Below are positions 6,831 through 12,869 of a stretch of 12,869 nucleotides of DNA, piece after piece. The first letter of the stretch is position 1, and the number at the start of each line of letters is the position of its first letter. The translations under genes were made by a program, and so were the position numbers. This DNA is from JACZST01 sp964195155 (GTDB lineage Bacteria > Actinomycetota > Acidimicrobiia > Spongiisociales > UBA5794), in NCBI GenBank assembly GCA_964195155.1, contig CAXMOP010000098.1, positions 1-12,869 on the forward strand. Reading direction: 5' to 3'. The notes below the pieces were generated by a model, which ran no database searches, was not told the DNA's origin, and saw nothing but the letters and a program-made list of their open reading frames with translations.

Positions 6831-8609
6831 CTATCCCTGGGCAATGCGCGCGGCGCGCTCGACCTCGGATCGCCGCAACGCCCGTTCCACAGCTTCCATC
6901 TGGGCGTCGGTGACACCGTCGATGGCGTATGCGGCCCGCACGAACTCGGCAAGGTCGGCGCGATAGTCGTGACCAAAGGCTTCGAACGCTCCCGGGACGA
7001 CCCGGGCAGCATTCTTGGTGTCGAAGGCGGCTTGCCAGAACGTCACCGCCGGTACCCAGCGTTGGGTCCGCGAGATGTGCGGTGGGCGGTCTTCGGGAGG
7101 GCCGAGCCACGGTGGCCGCCGATAGAAGATGGATGGGTTCGACAGGGTCACCGGGTCCTCGTGATGGTCGAGGAACGTGTATTCGGTATCGCGTCCGCGC
7201 TCGGCAATGGTGGCGGCGCGGCCGAACCGGCCGTCACCCGCATTAGCGGACATCACCGCGCCCTGGAACCGGGTCGCGTACGGCGTTCCGACCCAAAGCG
7301 CACGGTCGACGGAAACCTCGGCGAGCGCCTCGTAGCCTGGGGGGGCAAAGGCATCTTGGCTGGTCTGTGCTCCAAGGCTCTCCCCATACAACACGATCCG
7401 CGGTCGCTCCGACGCCGATCGTCCGTCGAGTTCGGAGGCGATGCGAGCGACCAACCCAGCCTGCTGTCGTTGGCCGTTATCGATGCGGTCGATGGAGACC
7501 AGAGACGGGCGCTTGCCGTACTGGATCGTCACCGTGGCCACGTCGCCATGGGTGAAGTATTCGGCGGCTTCGATCGGGATGGGGTTCAGGTACCCGGTGC
7601 CCGACGGGGACCCGACAATCAGCAGCGACCGGTCGAAGGCGCCGCTACGTCCCAGCTCCTCGATAGCGAGCTCGACCCTGGCCTCGATGGTCGGGGCGTG
7701 GTCGACGCCGATGTAGAGGCGGACCGCGTCGACGGCGTCGTCGCTACCCATGACCTGGTTGATTACCGAAGCGGGCGACGCCTCGGTGACGAATCGTCTG
7801 CCCTGGAGGCCGAGGCCGGCGAAGTCGACCGTACTCTCCGGTCCGCCGCTCACCAGCCCCGACGCCGGAGCAGTGGTGTACCCGGGCTCGACCCGGTCAC
7901 CCGCGGCGTCCATCGAGCCGAGCACACGACCCCCAGCCAGCCTTGCGGCGAGGCCGGCGGCCCCGATGATCGCTCCATGTGCCGCGGCCTGCCAGAGCAA
8001 TTGCGAGCCACCGAGGTGGTTGCTCCCGACTGTGGCCACGCCCCGGGCTGCGGCTCGCTCGCCGACGAGCAGACTCCACCCGGCCGCACCGATTGCAGCA
8101 CCGGTGACAAGGCTTGAACCGACCTCGGGAAGCGGGATGGCGGGCTGCCCATCGTCGGGGTAGGAGCGCAGCTGACGAGCCAGCGCCGCGACGAAGACCC
8201 CTCCGAGTCCAACCGCCGCTACCCCAGCACCGGGACCACCGGTGGGGCGCAGCCGACGGGACAGGGCGAGCGACGCCGACACCACGCCGGCGGTACGAGC
8301 CACGGTTGCAAGGGTCTCGGCCGGGGCTGGAAGCCCAACGGCTACCGCTGCAGCGGCGCCTGCGGCGATGGCTACCGCCGGGACGGCGCGGTTCATCCGG
8401 GTTGCCGAGCCTGCCAATCCGACGACGCGTTCGAACAGGTTGCCGGCGAGATACCCCGATGCAATCGACGCGGCGACGATGAGGGCCTGGTCGTTGCGGG
8501 GGCGGGGAACGAGCGAGGGCTGGTAGGTGCGAACCACGGCGATGCCACCAACGACGAGACCGGTCTGTACCGCCGGCTTCGCCACGACCCTGGTCAACCC
8601 GTGCAGCAT
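6831..8609 (-). CDS. Membrane alpha/beta-hydrolase (Abhydrolase_9 / DUF2319-type)
   Basis: A 592-aa protein with two parts. The N-terminal ~1-250 is rich in Ala/Gly/Val membrane spans (about 15-28, 43-60, 76-94, 105-118, 128-145, 165-183, 205-225). It includes YQPSLVPRPRNDQ near residue 30, a hallmark of the Abhydrolase_9 N-terminal domain. The C-terminal ~270-575 is the hydrolase: LYIGVDHAPTIEARVELAIE, RSLLIVGSPSGTGYLNP, nucleophile elbow GESLG at 409-413 (S411), LWVGTPYATRFQGAV, a DHHEDPV acidic stretch at 481-487, and H547 in GHDYRADL as likely catalytic His. The family is common in actinobacteria, and I know of no settled substrate; the membrane location suggests a lipid or envelope ester. 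ATG 8609 has no clear ribosome site and lies 7 nt after the response-regulator stop, so it looks coupled to that gene and may belong to its regulon. Confidence 0.85.
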   Translation of the reverse strand: MLHGLTRVVAKPAVQTGLVVGGIAVVRTYQPSLVPRPRNDQALIVAASIASGYLAGNLFERVVGLAGSATRMNRAVPAVAIAAGAAAAVAVGLPAPAETLATVARTAGVVSASLALSRRLRPTGGPGAGVAAVGLGGVFVAALARQLRSYPDDGQPAIPLPEVGSSLVTGAAIGAAGWSLLVGERAAARGVATVGSNHLGGSQLLWQAAAHGAIIGAAGLAARLAGGRVLGSMDAAGDRVEPGYTTAPASGLVSGGPESTVDFAGLGLQGRRFVTEASPASVINQVMGSDDAVDAVRLYIGVDHAPTIEARVELAIEELGRSGAFDRSLLIVGSPSGTGYLNPIPIEAAEYFTHGDVATVTIQYGKRPSLVSIDRIDNGQRQQAGLVARIASELDGRSASERPRIVLYGESLGAQTSQDAFAPPGYEALAEVSVDRALWVGTPYATRFQGAVMSANAGDGRFGRAATIAERGRDTEYTFLDHHEDPVTLSNPSIFYRRPPWLGPPEDRPPHISRTQRWVPAVTFWQAAFDTKNAARVVPGAFEAFGHDYRADLAEFVRAAYAIDGVTDAQMEAVERALRRSEVERAARIAQG

Positions 8610-8616
8610 GGGCCGT

Positions 8617-9252
8617 TCAAACGATCCGGCGCTCTGTCGCCCATCGAGCGAGCTCGTGACGGTTGGAGAGCTGGAGCTTGCGTAGCACGGCGGACACGTG
8701 GGTTTCGACGGTTTTCACCGAGATCGACAGCCGAGTCGCCACCTGTTTGTATGCGTAACCCTTGGCGATCTGGCGCAGAACCTCTCGCTCACGCGGGGTG
8801 AGGGCATCGAGTTCGGGATCGGCGTCGACCGGCATCACGTCGGAGAACGCATCGAGGACGAACCCGGCCAGCCGCGGCGAGAACACGGCGTCGCCGGCGG
8901 CGACGCGCTCGACCGCGTCGGCAAGATCGTTCGGTGCGATTGACTTGGTTACGTAGCCGCGGGCCCCGGACCTGATCATGGCGATCACGTCCTCGGGAGC
9001 GTCGGAGACCGAGAGTGCCAGGAATTTCGTGTCCGGATTCGTCTCCAGGACGTTGCCGATGACCGCCAGTCCGCCACCGCCCGGCATGTGGACGTCGACG
9101 AGCACCACGTCGGGATGCGTCGAGCGAATTCCGTCGATTGCATCGTCGACGTCGGATGACCAACCTGCGAGTTCGAAGCGCTCGGTCAGCTCGGCGCGCA
9201 CGCCGCTGAGGAACAGCTCGTGGTCGTCGACCAGGTAGATCGCGATCGTCAT
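8617..9252 (-). CDS. NarL/LuxR-type two-component response regulator
   Basis: A 211-aa cytosolic DNA-binding regulator. The receiver domain (1-~120) has the acidic pair D9/D10, phosphoacceptor D53 in VVLVDVHMPGGGG, a Thr/Ser switch position near S81 and conserved K103 in YVTKS. The LuxR helix-turn-helix is at ~149-207: LTPREREVLRQIAKG, then KQVATRLSISVKTVETHVSAVLRKL with the recognition helix at ~177-190. Length and domain order are standard. Its ATG at 9250-9252 overlaps the kinase TGA by 4 nt, so kinase and regulator are translated as a coupled pair and are almost certainly cognate. By analogy with LiaR-type regulators, it may act on the divergent promoter between the kinase and the PspC/LiaF-like gene, where a long dyad lies at 10511-10543. 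That target is inference. Confidence 0.94.
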   Translation of the reverse strand: MTIAIYLVDDHELFLSGVRAELTERFELAGWSSDVDDAIDGIRSTHPDVVLVDVHMPGGGGLAVIGNVLETNPDTKFLALSVSDAPEDVIAMIRSGARGYVTKSIAPNDLADAVERVAAGDAVFSPRLAGFVLDAFSDVMPVDADPELDALTPREREVLRQIAKGYAYKQVATRLSISVKTVETHVSAVLRKLQLSNRHELARWATERRIV

Positions 9253-10484
9253 GGTGTCCCGGTCCTGAGATGCACCTCGGTGCCGGTGCCTTCGCTGCTG
9301 ATGATCTCGGCCGTTCCGCCGGCGCGGCGCATTCTTGCAACAATCGACTCGGTGATGCCCCTGCGGTCTTCGTCGACGGCATCGATGTCGAACCCGGTGC
9401 CCTGATCAGTGATCCATGCCTCAACAGCGTCGTCGGTGCATTCGACGTAGACCGAAACCTGCTGAGCCTGGGAATGCTCGGCTGCGTTGGTCATCGCTTC
9501 GGCGGTAGCCGCGATCAGCGCCGGGGATTCCCTGAGGGCCTGGCGGTCTCCGACGACGACCACCTCGATCGGGACATCGAATGCGGCTTCCACCTTGGCG
9601 GCGGCTGCCGTGACCGCCTCACCGACCGTTTCCCCTGCATGATCACGGTCCGGGGCAAAGAGCCACGTCCGCAGGTCGCGTTCTTGGGCTCGCGCCAGCG
9701 TCGTCATGTGCTGTGCGCTGTCGCTGCGCTGGATCAGCGCGAGGGTTTGCAGCACCGAGTCGTGGAGATGCGCCGCCAGCTCGGCGCGCTCCTCCGAGCG
9801 AATCCTGGCGTGGCGCTCCTTGGACAGGTCATTGAAGAGGCCAAGTACCCAGGGACCGAAAACCAACATGAAGCCCACGGCGGTCAGCAGTACTGCGATC
9901 GCCACCGGGCCGAGGGACTGGAACGAGTCGAGCGAGGTGAGGATCACCACGACGCCGGCGGCCATCAGTGAGGCGCCGATCACGATCTGGACCCGGCTAC
10001 GCGGCTTGCCCGCATTGGCCAGGCTGGTAAGCCTGGTCCGAGATTCGACACTCGAACGCTCCCACACCAGGGCACCGCCGAAGGCCAACAGCGTTATCGG
10101 CCAGACCATGCCGCCGAACCACAAGCCAACGCTCTCAAGAATCAGCAGGACCGCAACGAAGCCAAGCCCGAGGCCGATCTGCTGGCGGCGAGATGCCGGG
10201 TGCTCGGCGGTGACGATCGATCCGTACTGCTCGTCGTCGGGAGCTCCGACCCACACGACGCCATACAGGATCAAGCCGGCGCCTCCGGCCACGCTCAGCG
10301 AAATGATGGCGGCCCGCACGTACGCGGCCGGGATCCCAAGCCGGGCAGCGATACCGCCACCGACGCCTGCAACCACTCGATCGTCCACCGGCCGGGTGAG
10401 CCGCCCGGACAGGAACTGGTAGCCGGCTGACTTCGCCGGGGTTTGGGTGGTTGGCGCCTCATTCATTGCCCTCGATGTTGTCAC
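9249..10484 (-). CDS. PspC-domain sensor histidine kinase (HisKA_3 / LiaS-like)
   Basis: A 411-aa membrane sensor kinase. A PspC domain occupies ~25-82 (RPVDDRVVAGVGGGIAARLG, then a hydrophobic span). More spans follow at ~103-120, 126-140, 166-183 and 190-216. The cytoplasmic part begins at ~217. The HisKA_3 phosphoacceptor is H241 in HLHDSVLQTL, and the ATPase has an N-box NAAEHS at ~333 and a G1 box DQGTGFD at ~360. No large extracytoplasmic sensor domain is visible, so it is of the intramembrane-sensing type. GTG 10484 is chosen because it begins MTTS and shares the 10-mer TGACAACATC with the start of the divergent PspC gene; ATG 10466 (MNEAPTT), with GAGGG only about 2 nt upstream, is the alternative and would give 405 aa. 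It is the first gene of a kinase-regulator-hydrolase operon. Confidence 0.92.
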   Translation of the reverse strand: MTTSRAMNEAPTTQTPAKSAGYQFLSGRLTRPVDDRVVAGVGGGIAARLGIPAAYVRAAIISLSVAGGAGLILYGVVWVGAPDDEQYGSIVTAEHPASRRQQIGLGLGFVAVLLILESVGLWFGGMVWPITLLAFGGALVWERSSVESRTRLTSLANAGKPRSRVQIVIGASLMAAGVVVILTSLDSFQSLGPVAIAVLLTAVGFMLVFGPWVLGLFNDLSKERHARIRSEERAELAAHLHDSVLQTLALIQRSDSAQHMTTLARAQERDLRTWLFAPDRDHAGETVGEAVTAAAAKVEAAFDVPIEVVVVGDRQALRESPALIAATAEAMTNAAEHSQAQQVSVYVECTDDAVEAWITDQGTGFDIDAVDEDRRGITESIVARMRRAGGTAEIISSEGTGTEVHLRTGTP

Positions 10485-10510
10485 AGGCCGGCACCGTCGA
10501 CAACCGGGTA

Positions 10511-10543
10511 CAACCCTGAGGCGACCCGGAGACCTCAGGGTTG
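10511..10543. promoter_or_regulatory. Perfect 11-bp inverted repeat with 11-bp spacer, candidate operator in divergent promoter
   Basis: CAACCCTGAGG at 10511-10521 is matched by its exact reverse complement CCTCAGGGTTG at 10533-10543, so centres of the arms are 22 bp apart, about two helical turns. It lies in the 112-bp gap between the divergent PspC-kinase and PspC/LiaF-like genes. Two turns between half-sites suits a dimeric regulator such as the LuxR-type protein encoded at 8617-9252, but this is inference. As RNA it would also be an 11-bp stem with an 11-nt loop. A shorter, mutually exclusive inverted repeat, CCGGGT at 10504-10509 with ACCCGG at 10524-10529, overlaps its left half. Confidence 0.6.
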
Positions 10544-10596
10544 GCGCAGGGAAACACCCGATAGCGCAGGACGACCCGATCCGCCACGATGTCGGT

Positions 10597-11781
10597 ATGA
10601 CAACATCAACACCAACTCAACAACGCCGCGAGCTGCGGCGGCCGATCGATGGCCGGATCATCGGCGGTGTCGCCGCCGGGCTCGGCAGACGATTCTCGAT
10701 CAACCCCTGGTGGTTCAGGGTCGGGCTCATCGTGTTCACCTTGTTTGGCGGCTTCGGAATCGTCCTGTACGGGATCGGCTGGCTGCTCATCCCAGAGCAA
10801 GGCACCGACGAGTCGATCATCGGCCGTTTTGTGGGCGACTTCGACACGTCGAACACGACGATGATGTTCGGCGTCGGGCTCATCGCGGTCGCCGCGCTGA
10901 TCCTGGCCACCAGCCTCGATCTTTTCTCCGGGAACCTGCTGCTCGCAGCGGTGCTGTTTGTGATCGGCGTACTGCTGTATCGGGGGGATCTCGGATCCAG
11001 CGACCCGAAGGAACCAGACGGAGGAGGCGATATGCCGGGAGAAACGACAATAGAAAGCACGACAGCCCTGGCGCTCGAGGACGCTGGGCCAGGCGGAGGC
11101 GACCCGCCTGAGGATGTCTACCCGACACTGCCGCCGGAACCTCCACCCCCCGAGGCGCGACCACGATCGATCCTCGGTCAAGTCACGCTCGCCGCCATGC
11201 TGATCGGAGTGGGCGGTCTGGCGCTGCTCGACGCAGCCGGAATCCTGTATCCGGGGTTCGTCCACTACGCGGCGCTTGCGCTCGGCATTGTCGGCGCCGG
11301 TCTGCTCGTCGGGACCATCTTCGGCAGAGCCCGTTGGCTGATCGCCATTGGCCTGCTGCTGGTGCCGGTCCTGCTCGTCGCCAGCGTCATCCCCAGTTGG
11401 TCGTTCAACGGCGAGGTCGGTGACGAGTTTTTCAGCCCGACGACTCTCGCACAGATCAGCCAGCCGTATGAGCTGGCAGCCGGCACGCTCTACATCGATC
11501 TGACCTCCCTCGACGAACACGAGGTCGATTCGGTCTTGCGGCCCGTCGACATCGAGGTCCAAATCGGGGCTGGTGAGATACAGATCGACGTTCCACGGGA
11601 TTGGGCCGTCAGTGTGGAGGCGTCGGTCGGTGCGGGTGTCGTTGATCTGTTCGGCGACGAGCGCGCCGGTCTCGGCGTCTCCGCGAGCGCCGACACCGGT
11701 TCGCCACCGGTGCTGCTCATCACCGCAGAGGCCGGGGTGGGATCCATCGTCGTTCGATCAGTCGCAATCTCGGAGGGATGA
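10597..11781 (+). CDS. PspC-domain membrane protein with LiaF/toast-rack-like C-terminus
   Basis: A 394-aa membrane protein likely to monitor envelope state and modulate the neighbouring kinase, as LiaF does in Firmicutes (inference). The PspC domain is at ~12-68 (RRPIDGRIIGGVAAGLGRRF, then the WFRVGLIVFTLFGGFGIVLYGIGWLLIP span). Spans at ~88-106 and 112-128 are followed by an acidic, Pro-rich linker at ~132-188 (PPEPPPPEARPR), then spans at ~192-212, 221-240 and 247-266. The C-terminal ~285-390 is beta-rich with regularly repeated short strands (GTLYIDLTSL, IEVQIGAGEIQIDVP, VSVEASVGAGVVDLFG, GSIVVRSV), typical of the LiaF C-terminal / toast-rack fold. No Cys or enzyme motif is present. ATG 10597 has no clear ribosome site; the longer frame back to 10447 would cross the operator and the divergent gene, so it is not used. 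The next small gene begins 2 nt after its stop. Confidence 0.88.
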   Translation: MTTSTPTQQRRELRRPIDGRIIGGVAAGLGRRFSINPWWFRVGLIVFTLFGGFGIVLYGIGWLLIPEQGTDESIIGRFVGDFDTSNTTMMFGVGLIAVAALILATSLDLFSGNLLLAAVLFVIGVLLYRGDLGSSDPKEPDGGGDMPGETTIESTTALALEDAGPGGGDPPEDVYPTLPPEPPPPEARPRSILGQVTLAAMLIGVGGLALLDAAGILYPGFVHYAALALGIVGAGLLVGTIFGRARWLIAIGLLLVPVLLVASVIPSWSFNGEVGDEFFSPTTLAQISQPYELAAGTLYIDLTSLDEHEVDSVLRPVDIEVQIGAGEIQIDVPRDWAVSVEASVGAGVVDLFGDERAGLGVSASADTGSPPVLLITAEAGVGSIVVRSVAISEG

Positions 11782-11783
11782 TC

Positions 11784-11966
11784 ATGGAACAACACAAACC
11801 CGATTGGATCTCGCTCACCTTCGGTGGCCTGTTCGCGGCCCTCGCCGTGCTCCTGCCCGTCGGACGGTGGGTCGATTGGGACCTCTCCGAGTGGGTGCTG
11901 CCGGTCGCGGTGCTGCTGCTCGGGATCGGCATTGCGGTCTCGGCGATTGCCTCGACGCGCAACTAG
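11784..11966 (+). CDS. Small two-span membrane protein, unknown function
   Basis: A 60-aa protein (MEQHKPDWIS...) with two hydrophobic segments, residues ~11-27 and ~35-56, separated by a short polar loop containing WVDWDLSEW, and a short basic tail ending STRN. I do not recognise a family. ATG 11784 is chosen because GGAGGG at 11772-11777 precedes it with 6-nt spacing; ATG 11778 would overlap the PspC stop by 4 nt and leave no room for that ribosome site. Being 2 nt behind the PspC/LiaF-like gene, it is almost certainly in the same transcript and may be an accessory of the sensing complex (inference). Its stop is 1 nt away from the stop of the convergent YvlD-like gene. Confidence 0.75.
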   Translation: MEQHKPDWISLTFGGLFAALAVLLPVGRWVDWDLSEWVLPVAVLLLGIGIAVSAIASTRN

Positions 11967-11967
11967 C

Positions 11968-12327
11968 TCACCACCCTCCGTCGACGAAGTGGCTCAAGAT
12001 GGAGGCGAACACGGTCAGGGCGAGGCCGCCGAGAACAATGGCGAGGAATGAATCGCTGCTGAGCCCGATGTCGGCCCGCTCCCCAATCCAAATCAGGGCC
12101 CCCATCAGGGCGATGTTGACTATCAGGGTGAACAGCCCGAGCGTGAGGATTCGCACTGGCAGCGTCAGCAGCTTGGCGATCGGCTTGATGAAGGCATTGA
12201 CGAGGCCGATCACCAGGCCGAAGACGGCAAACCACCACCATTCGCCGTCGAAGGCGAGGCCCGGAACCAGCCAAACGGTCAGCCAGGCGGCCAATGCGTT
12301 TCCGGCGACGCGGATCAGCGTCTTCAC
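11968..12327 (-). CDS. YvlD-like phage holin family 4 (superfamily IV) membrane protein
   Basis: A 119-aa protein with four hydrophobic spans, ~9-24, 31-48, 57-82 and 93-114. The NAFIKPIAKLLTLPVRILTL stretch followed by GLFTLIVNIAL is diagnostic of the Phage_holin_4_2 / YvlD family. Despite the name, members are mostly chromosomal membrane proteins of unknown role, and nothing phage-like surrounds this one. In Bacillus, yvlD sits with genes for a PspC protein (yvlC) and a toast-rack protein (yvlB), so its presence beside a PspC/toast-rack gene fits an envelope-stress setting (family knowledge plus inference). The start is GTG 12327. No ribosome site precedes it, but a TANNNT -10 element ends 6 nt upstream, suggesting a leaderless transcript. 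Confidence 0.88.
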   Translation of the reverse strand: MKTLIRVAGNALAAWLTVWLVPGLAFDGEWWWFAVFGLVIGLVNAFIKPIAKLLTLPVRILTLGLFTLIVNIALMGALIWIGERADIGLSSDSFLAIVLGGLALTVFASILSHFVDGGW

Positions 12328-12339
12328 CCGGTAAGCGTA
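12325..12339 (-). promoter_or_regulatory. Candidate leaderless promoter (-10 element) of the YvlD-like gene
   Basis: On the minus strand, TACGCT (complement of 12334-12339) fits the TANNNT -10 consensus and is followed by six bases and then the GTG start at 12327. That spacing would place transcription start on the G of the start codon. No Shine-Dalgarno sequence is visible, as expected for leaderless genes, which are frequent in actinobacteria. No good -35 box is seen. Confidence 0.4.
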
Positions 12340-12353
12340 GGACAGACTTTCCC

Positions 12354-12382
12354 TTCCGCACGGCTCGCGGCCCGGTTACTAT
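12354..12382 (+). promoter_or_regulatory. Candidate promoter of the 118-aa protein gene
   Basis: TACTAT at 12377-12382 matches the -10 consensus at the key T, A, A and T positions. TTCCGC at 12354-12359 is a weak -35 at 17-bp spacing. The promoter lies in the 77-bp divergent gap between the YvlD-like gene and the gene starting at 12405. It would leave a short leader containing AGGAAGG at 12394-12400. Confidence 0.4.
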
Positions 12383-12404
12383 CACTTATCCACAGGAAGG
12401 CGAC

Positions 12405-12761
12405 ATGCGGGACTGGAAGGTTTTTCGGCCGGACTCCGGCGGATCTGGTGCCTCGGGTGCTACTCGGCAGCCGCTGGAGAGCACGCGCCGCTCAGAAATC
12501 GATCCCGAGGTCGATGACCCGCAATTCGAGATCGCGCTCGACATGGATCGCGATCAGCTGCAGCTGATGTTCGACGACGCCGTCAAGTTCGAACAGCCCA
12601 CCCATTCGGCCCCGGTTGGCACCGCAGATGACTACCAGGAGCAATGGCGGAGAGAAGCCCTCCAGGCCAAAGCCGACGTCGCAGACACCTTCGGGCCTTG
12701 GTCGGACGAGTCCAGGGTCGAGGGTGCAACGTACTACCGCAAGGCCACCCGGCTGATTTGA
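12405..12761 (+). CDS. Small acidic hypothetical protein
   Basis: A 118-aa soluble protein that I do not recognise. ATG 12405 has a good ribosome site, AGGAAGG at 12394-12400, 4 nt upstream; a longer frame from 12294 would overlap the divergent gene and is not used. The first ~40 residues are Gly/Ser/Arg-rich and probably disordered (FRPDSGGSGASGATRQP). The middle is acidic (EIDPEVDDPQFEIALDMDRD, residues 30-49), and the rest looks helical, with AQ/AK-rich segments and an aromatic ending GATYYRKATRLI. There is no Cys, signal peptide or membrane span. GC-rich codon use matches the neighbours, which supports real coding. It is divergent from the YvlD-like gene and followed by a gene-free tail, so it appears monocistronic within the window. 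Confidence 0.65.
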   Translation: MRDWKVFRPDSGGSGASGATRQPLESTRRSEIDPEVDDPQFEIALDMDRDQLQLMFDDAVKFEQPTHSAPVGTADDYQEQWRREALQAKADVADTFGPWSDESRVEGATYYRKATRLI

Positions 12762-12869
12762 CTCGTCGTATCCCCGACCATGTGTGGTGTCGCATTTCGC
12801 GATCGTGTGACCCTCGGGCTCTCACCGCCGCGGCCTTCTCTTTGCTCCCCCCTCAGGGGGGAGTCCCGC
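12762..12869. repeat. Gene-free tail ending in a palindromic repeat head related to the 3.7-kb block
   Basis: No open frame or RNA gene is convincing here. The end carries CTTTG (12840-12844) followed by CTCCCCCCT-C-AGGGGGGAG (12845-12863), a perfect 9+1+9 palindrome. The repeat heads at 3716-3739 and 3841-3864 have the same CTTTG lead and the same CCCCT-C-AGGGG core, so this looks like a divergent third copy. The element probably continues beyond the window edge. Confidence 0.6.

Noticed and set aside
6969..8117. 382-aa open frame on the plus strand
   Set aside because: It is antisense to the alpha/beta-hydrolase, whose GESLG elbow and family blocks are clear. The plus frame is Arg/Gly/Pro-rich with no domain.
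11968..12327. Holin family name suggesting a prophage or lysis cassette
   Set aside because: The protein belongs to the chromosomal YvlD-type branch, and no phage, endolysin or integrase gene is present in the window.

Overview
The window is GC-rich, densely coding bacterial DNA. Frequent GTG starts, 4-8 nt gene overlaps, a LuxR-type two-component system whose kinase carries a PspC domain, and a DUF5996 protein all fit an actinobacterium. The style resembles uncultured Acidimicrobiia-like lineages, but that placement is inference. No tRNA, rRNA, CRISPR array or transposase was seen.

Positions 1-3708 (+) hold an NAD+-linked, soluble formate dehydrogenase operon: the C-terminal part of the molybdopterin catalytic subunit (cut by the window edge), a fused NuoE-NuoF diaphorase subunit, and a separate Fe-S subunit. 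The Fe-S subunit carries the clusters that in many bacteria form the N-terminus of the catalytic chain. Its 3' end runs straight into an intergenic repeat block (about 3698-3964) made of two tandem units of about 125 bp. A relative of the repeat head lies at the very end of the window (12845-12863).

Positions 3966-6827 (+) hold a DUF5996 protein, a family I inorganic pyrophosphatase, and a PlsC-type acyltransferase with a C-terminal membrane extension. The last two overlap by 4 nt. Pyrophosphatase plus acyltransferase suggests a housekeeping or lipid-synthesis segment.

Positions 6831-12327 form the most interesting part, an envelope-stress-like module. On the minus strand run a PspC-domain histidine kinase, a NarL/LuxR response regulator (4-nt overlap) and a multi-membrane-span alpha/beta-hydrolase (7-nt gap). 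Divergently on the plus strand run a PspC protein with a LiaF/toast-rack-like C-terminus and a 60-aa two-span membrane protein. A YvlD/holin-4 family membrane protein converges on them. The kinase/PspC divergent promoter contains a perfect 11-bp inverted repeat with an 11-bp spacer, an attractive operator candidate. The architecture parallels LiaF-LiaS-LiaR of Firmicutes and the PspC/toast-rack/YvlD combination of Bacillus yvl genes.

Positions 12405-12761 (+) encode an unrecognised acidic 118-aa protein with its own promoter. The last 108 bases hold no gene and end in the repeat palindrome.
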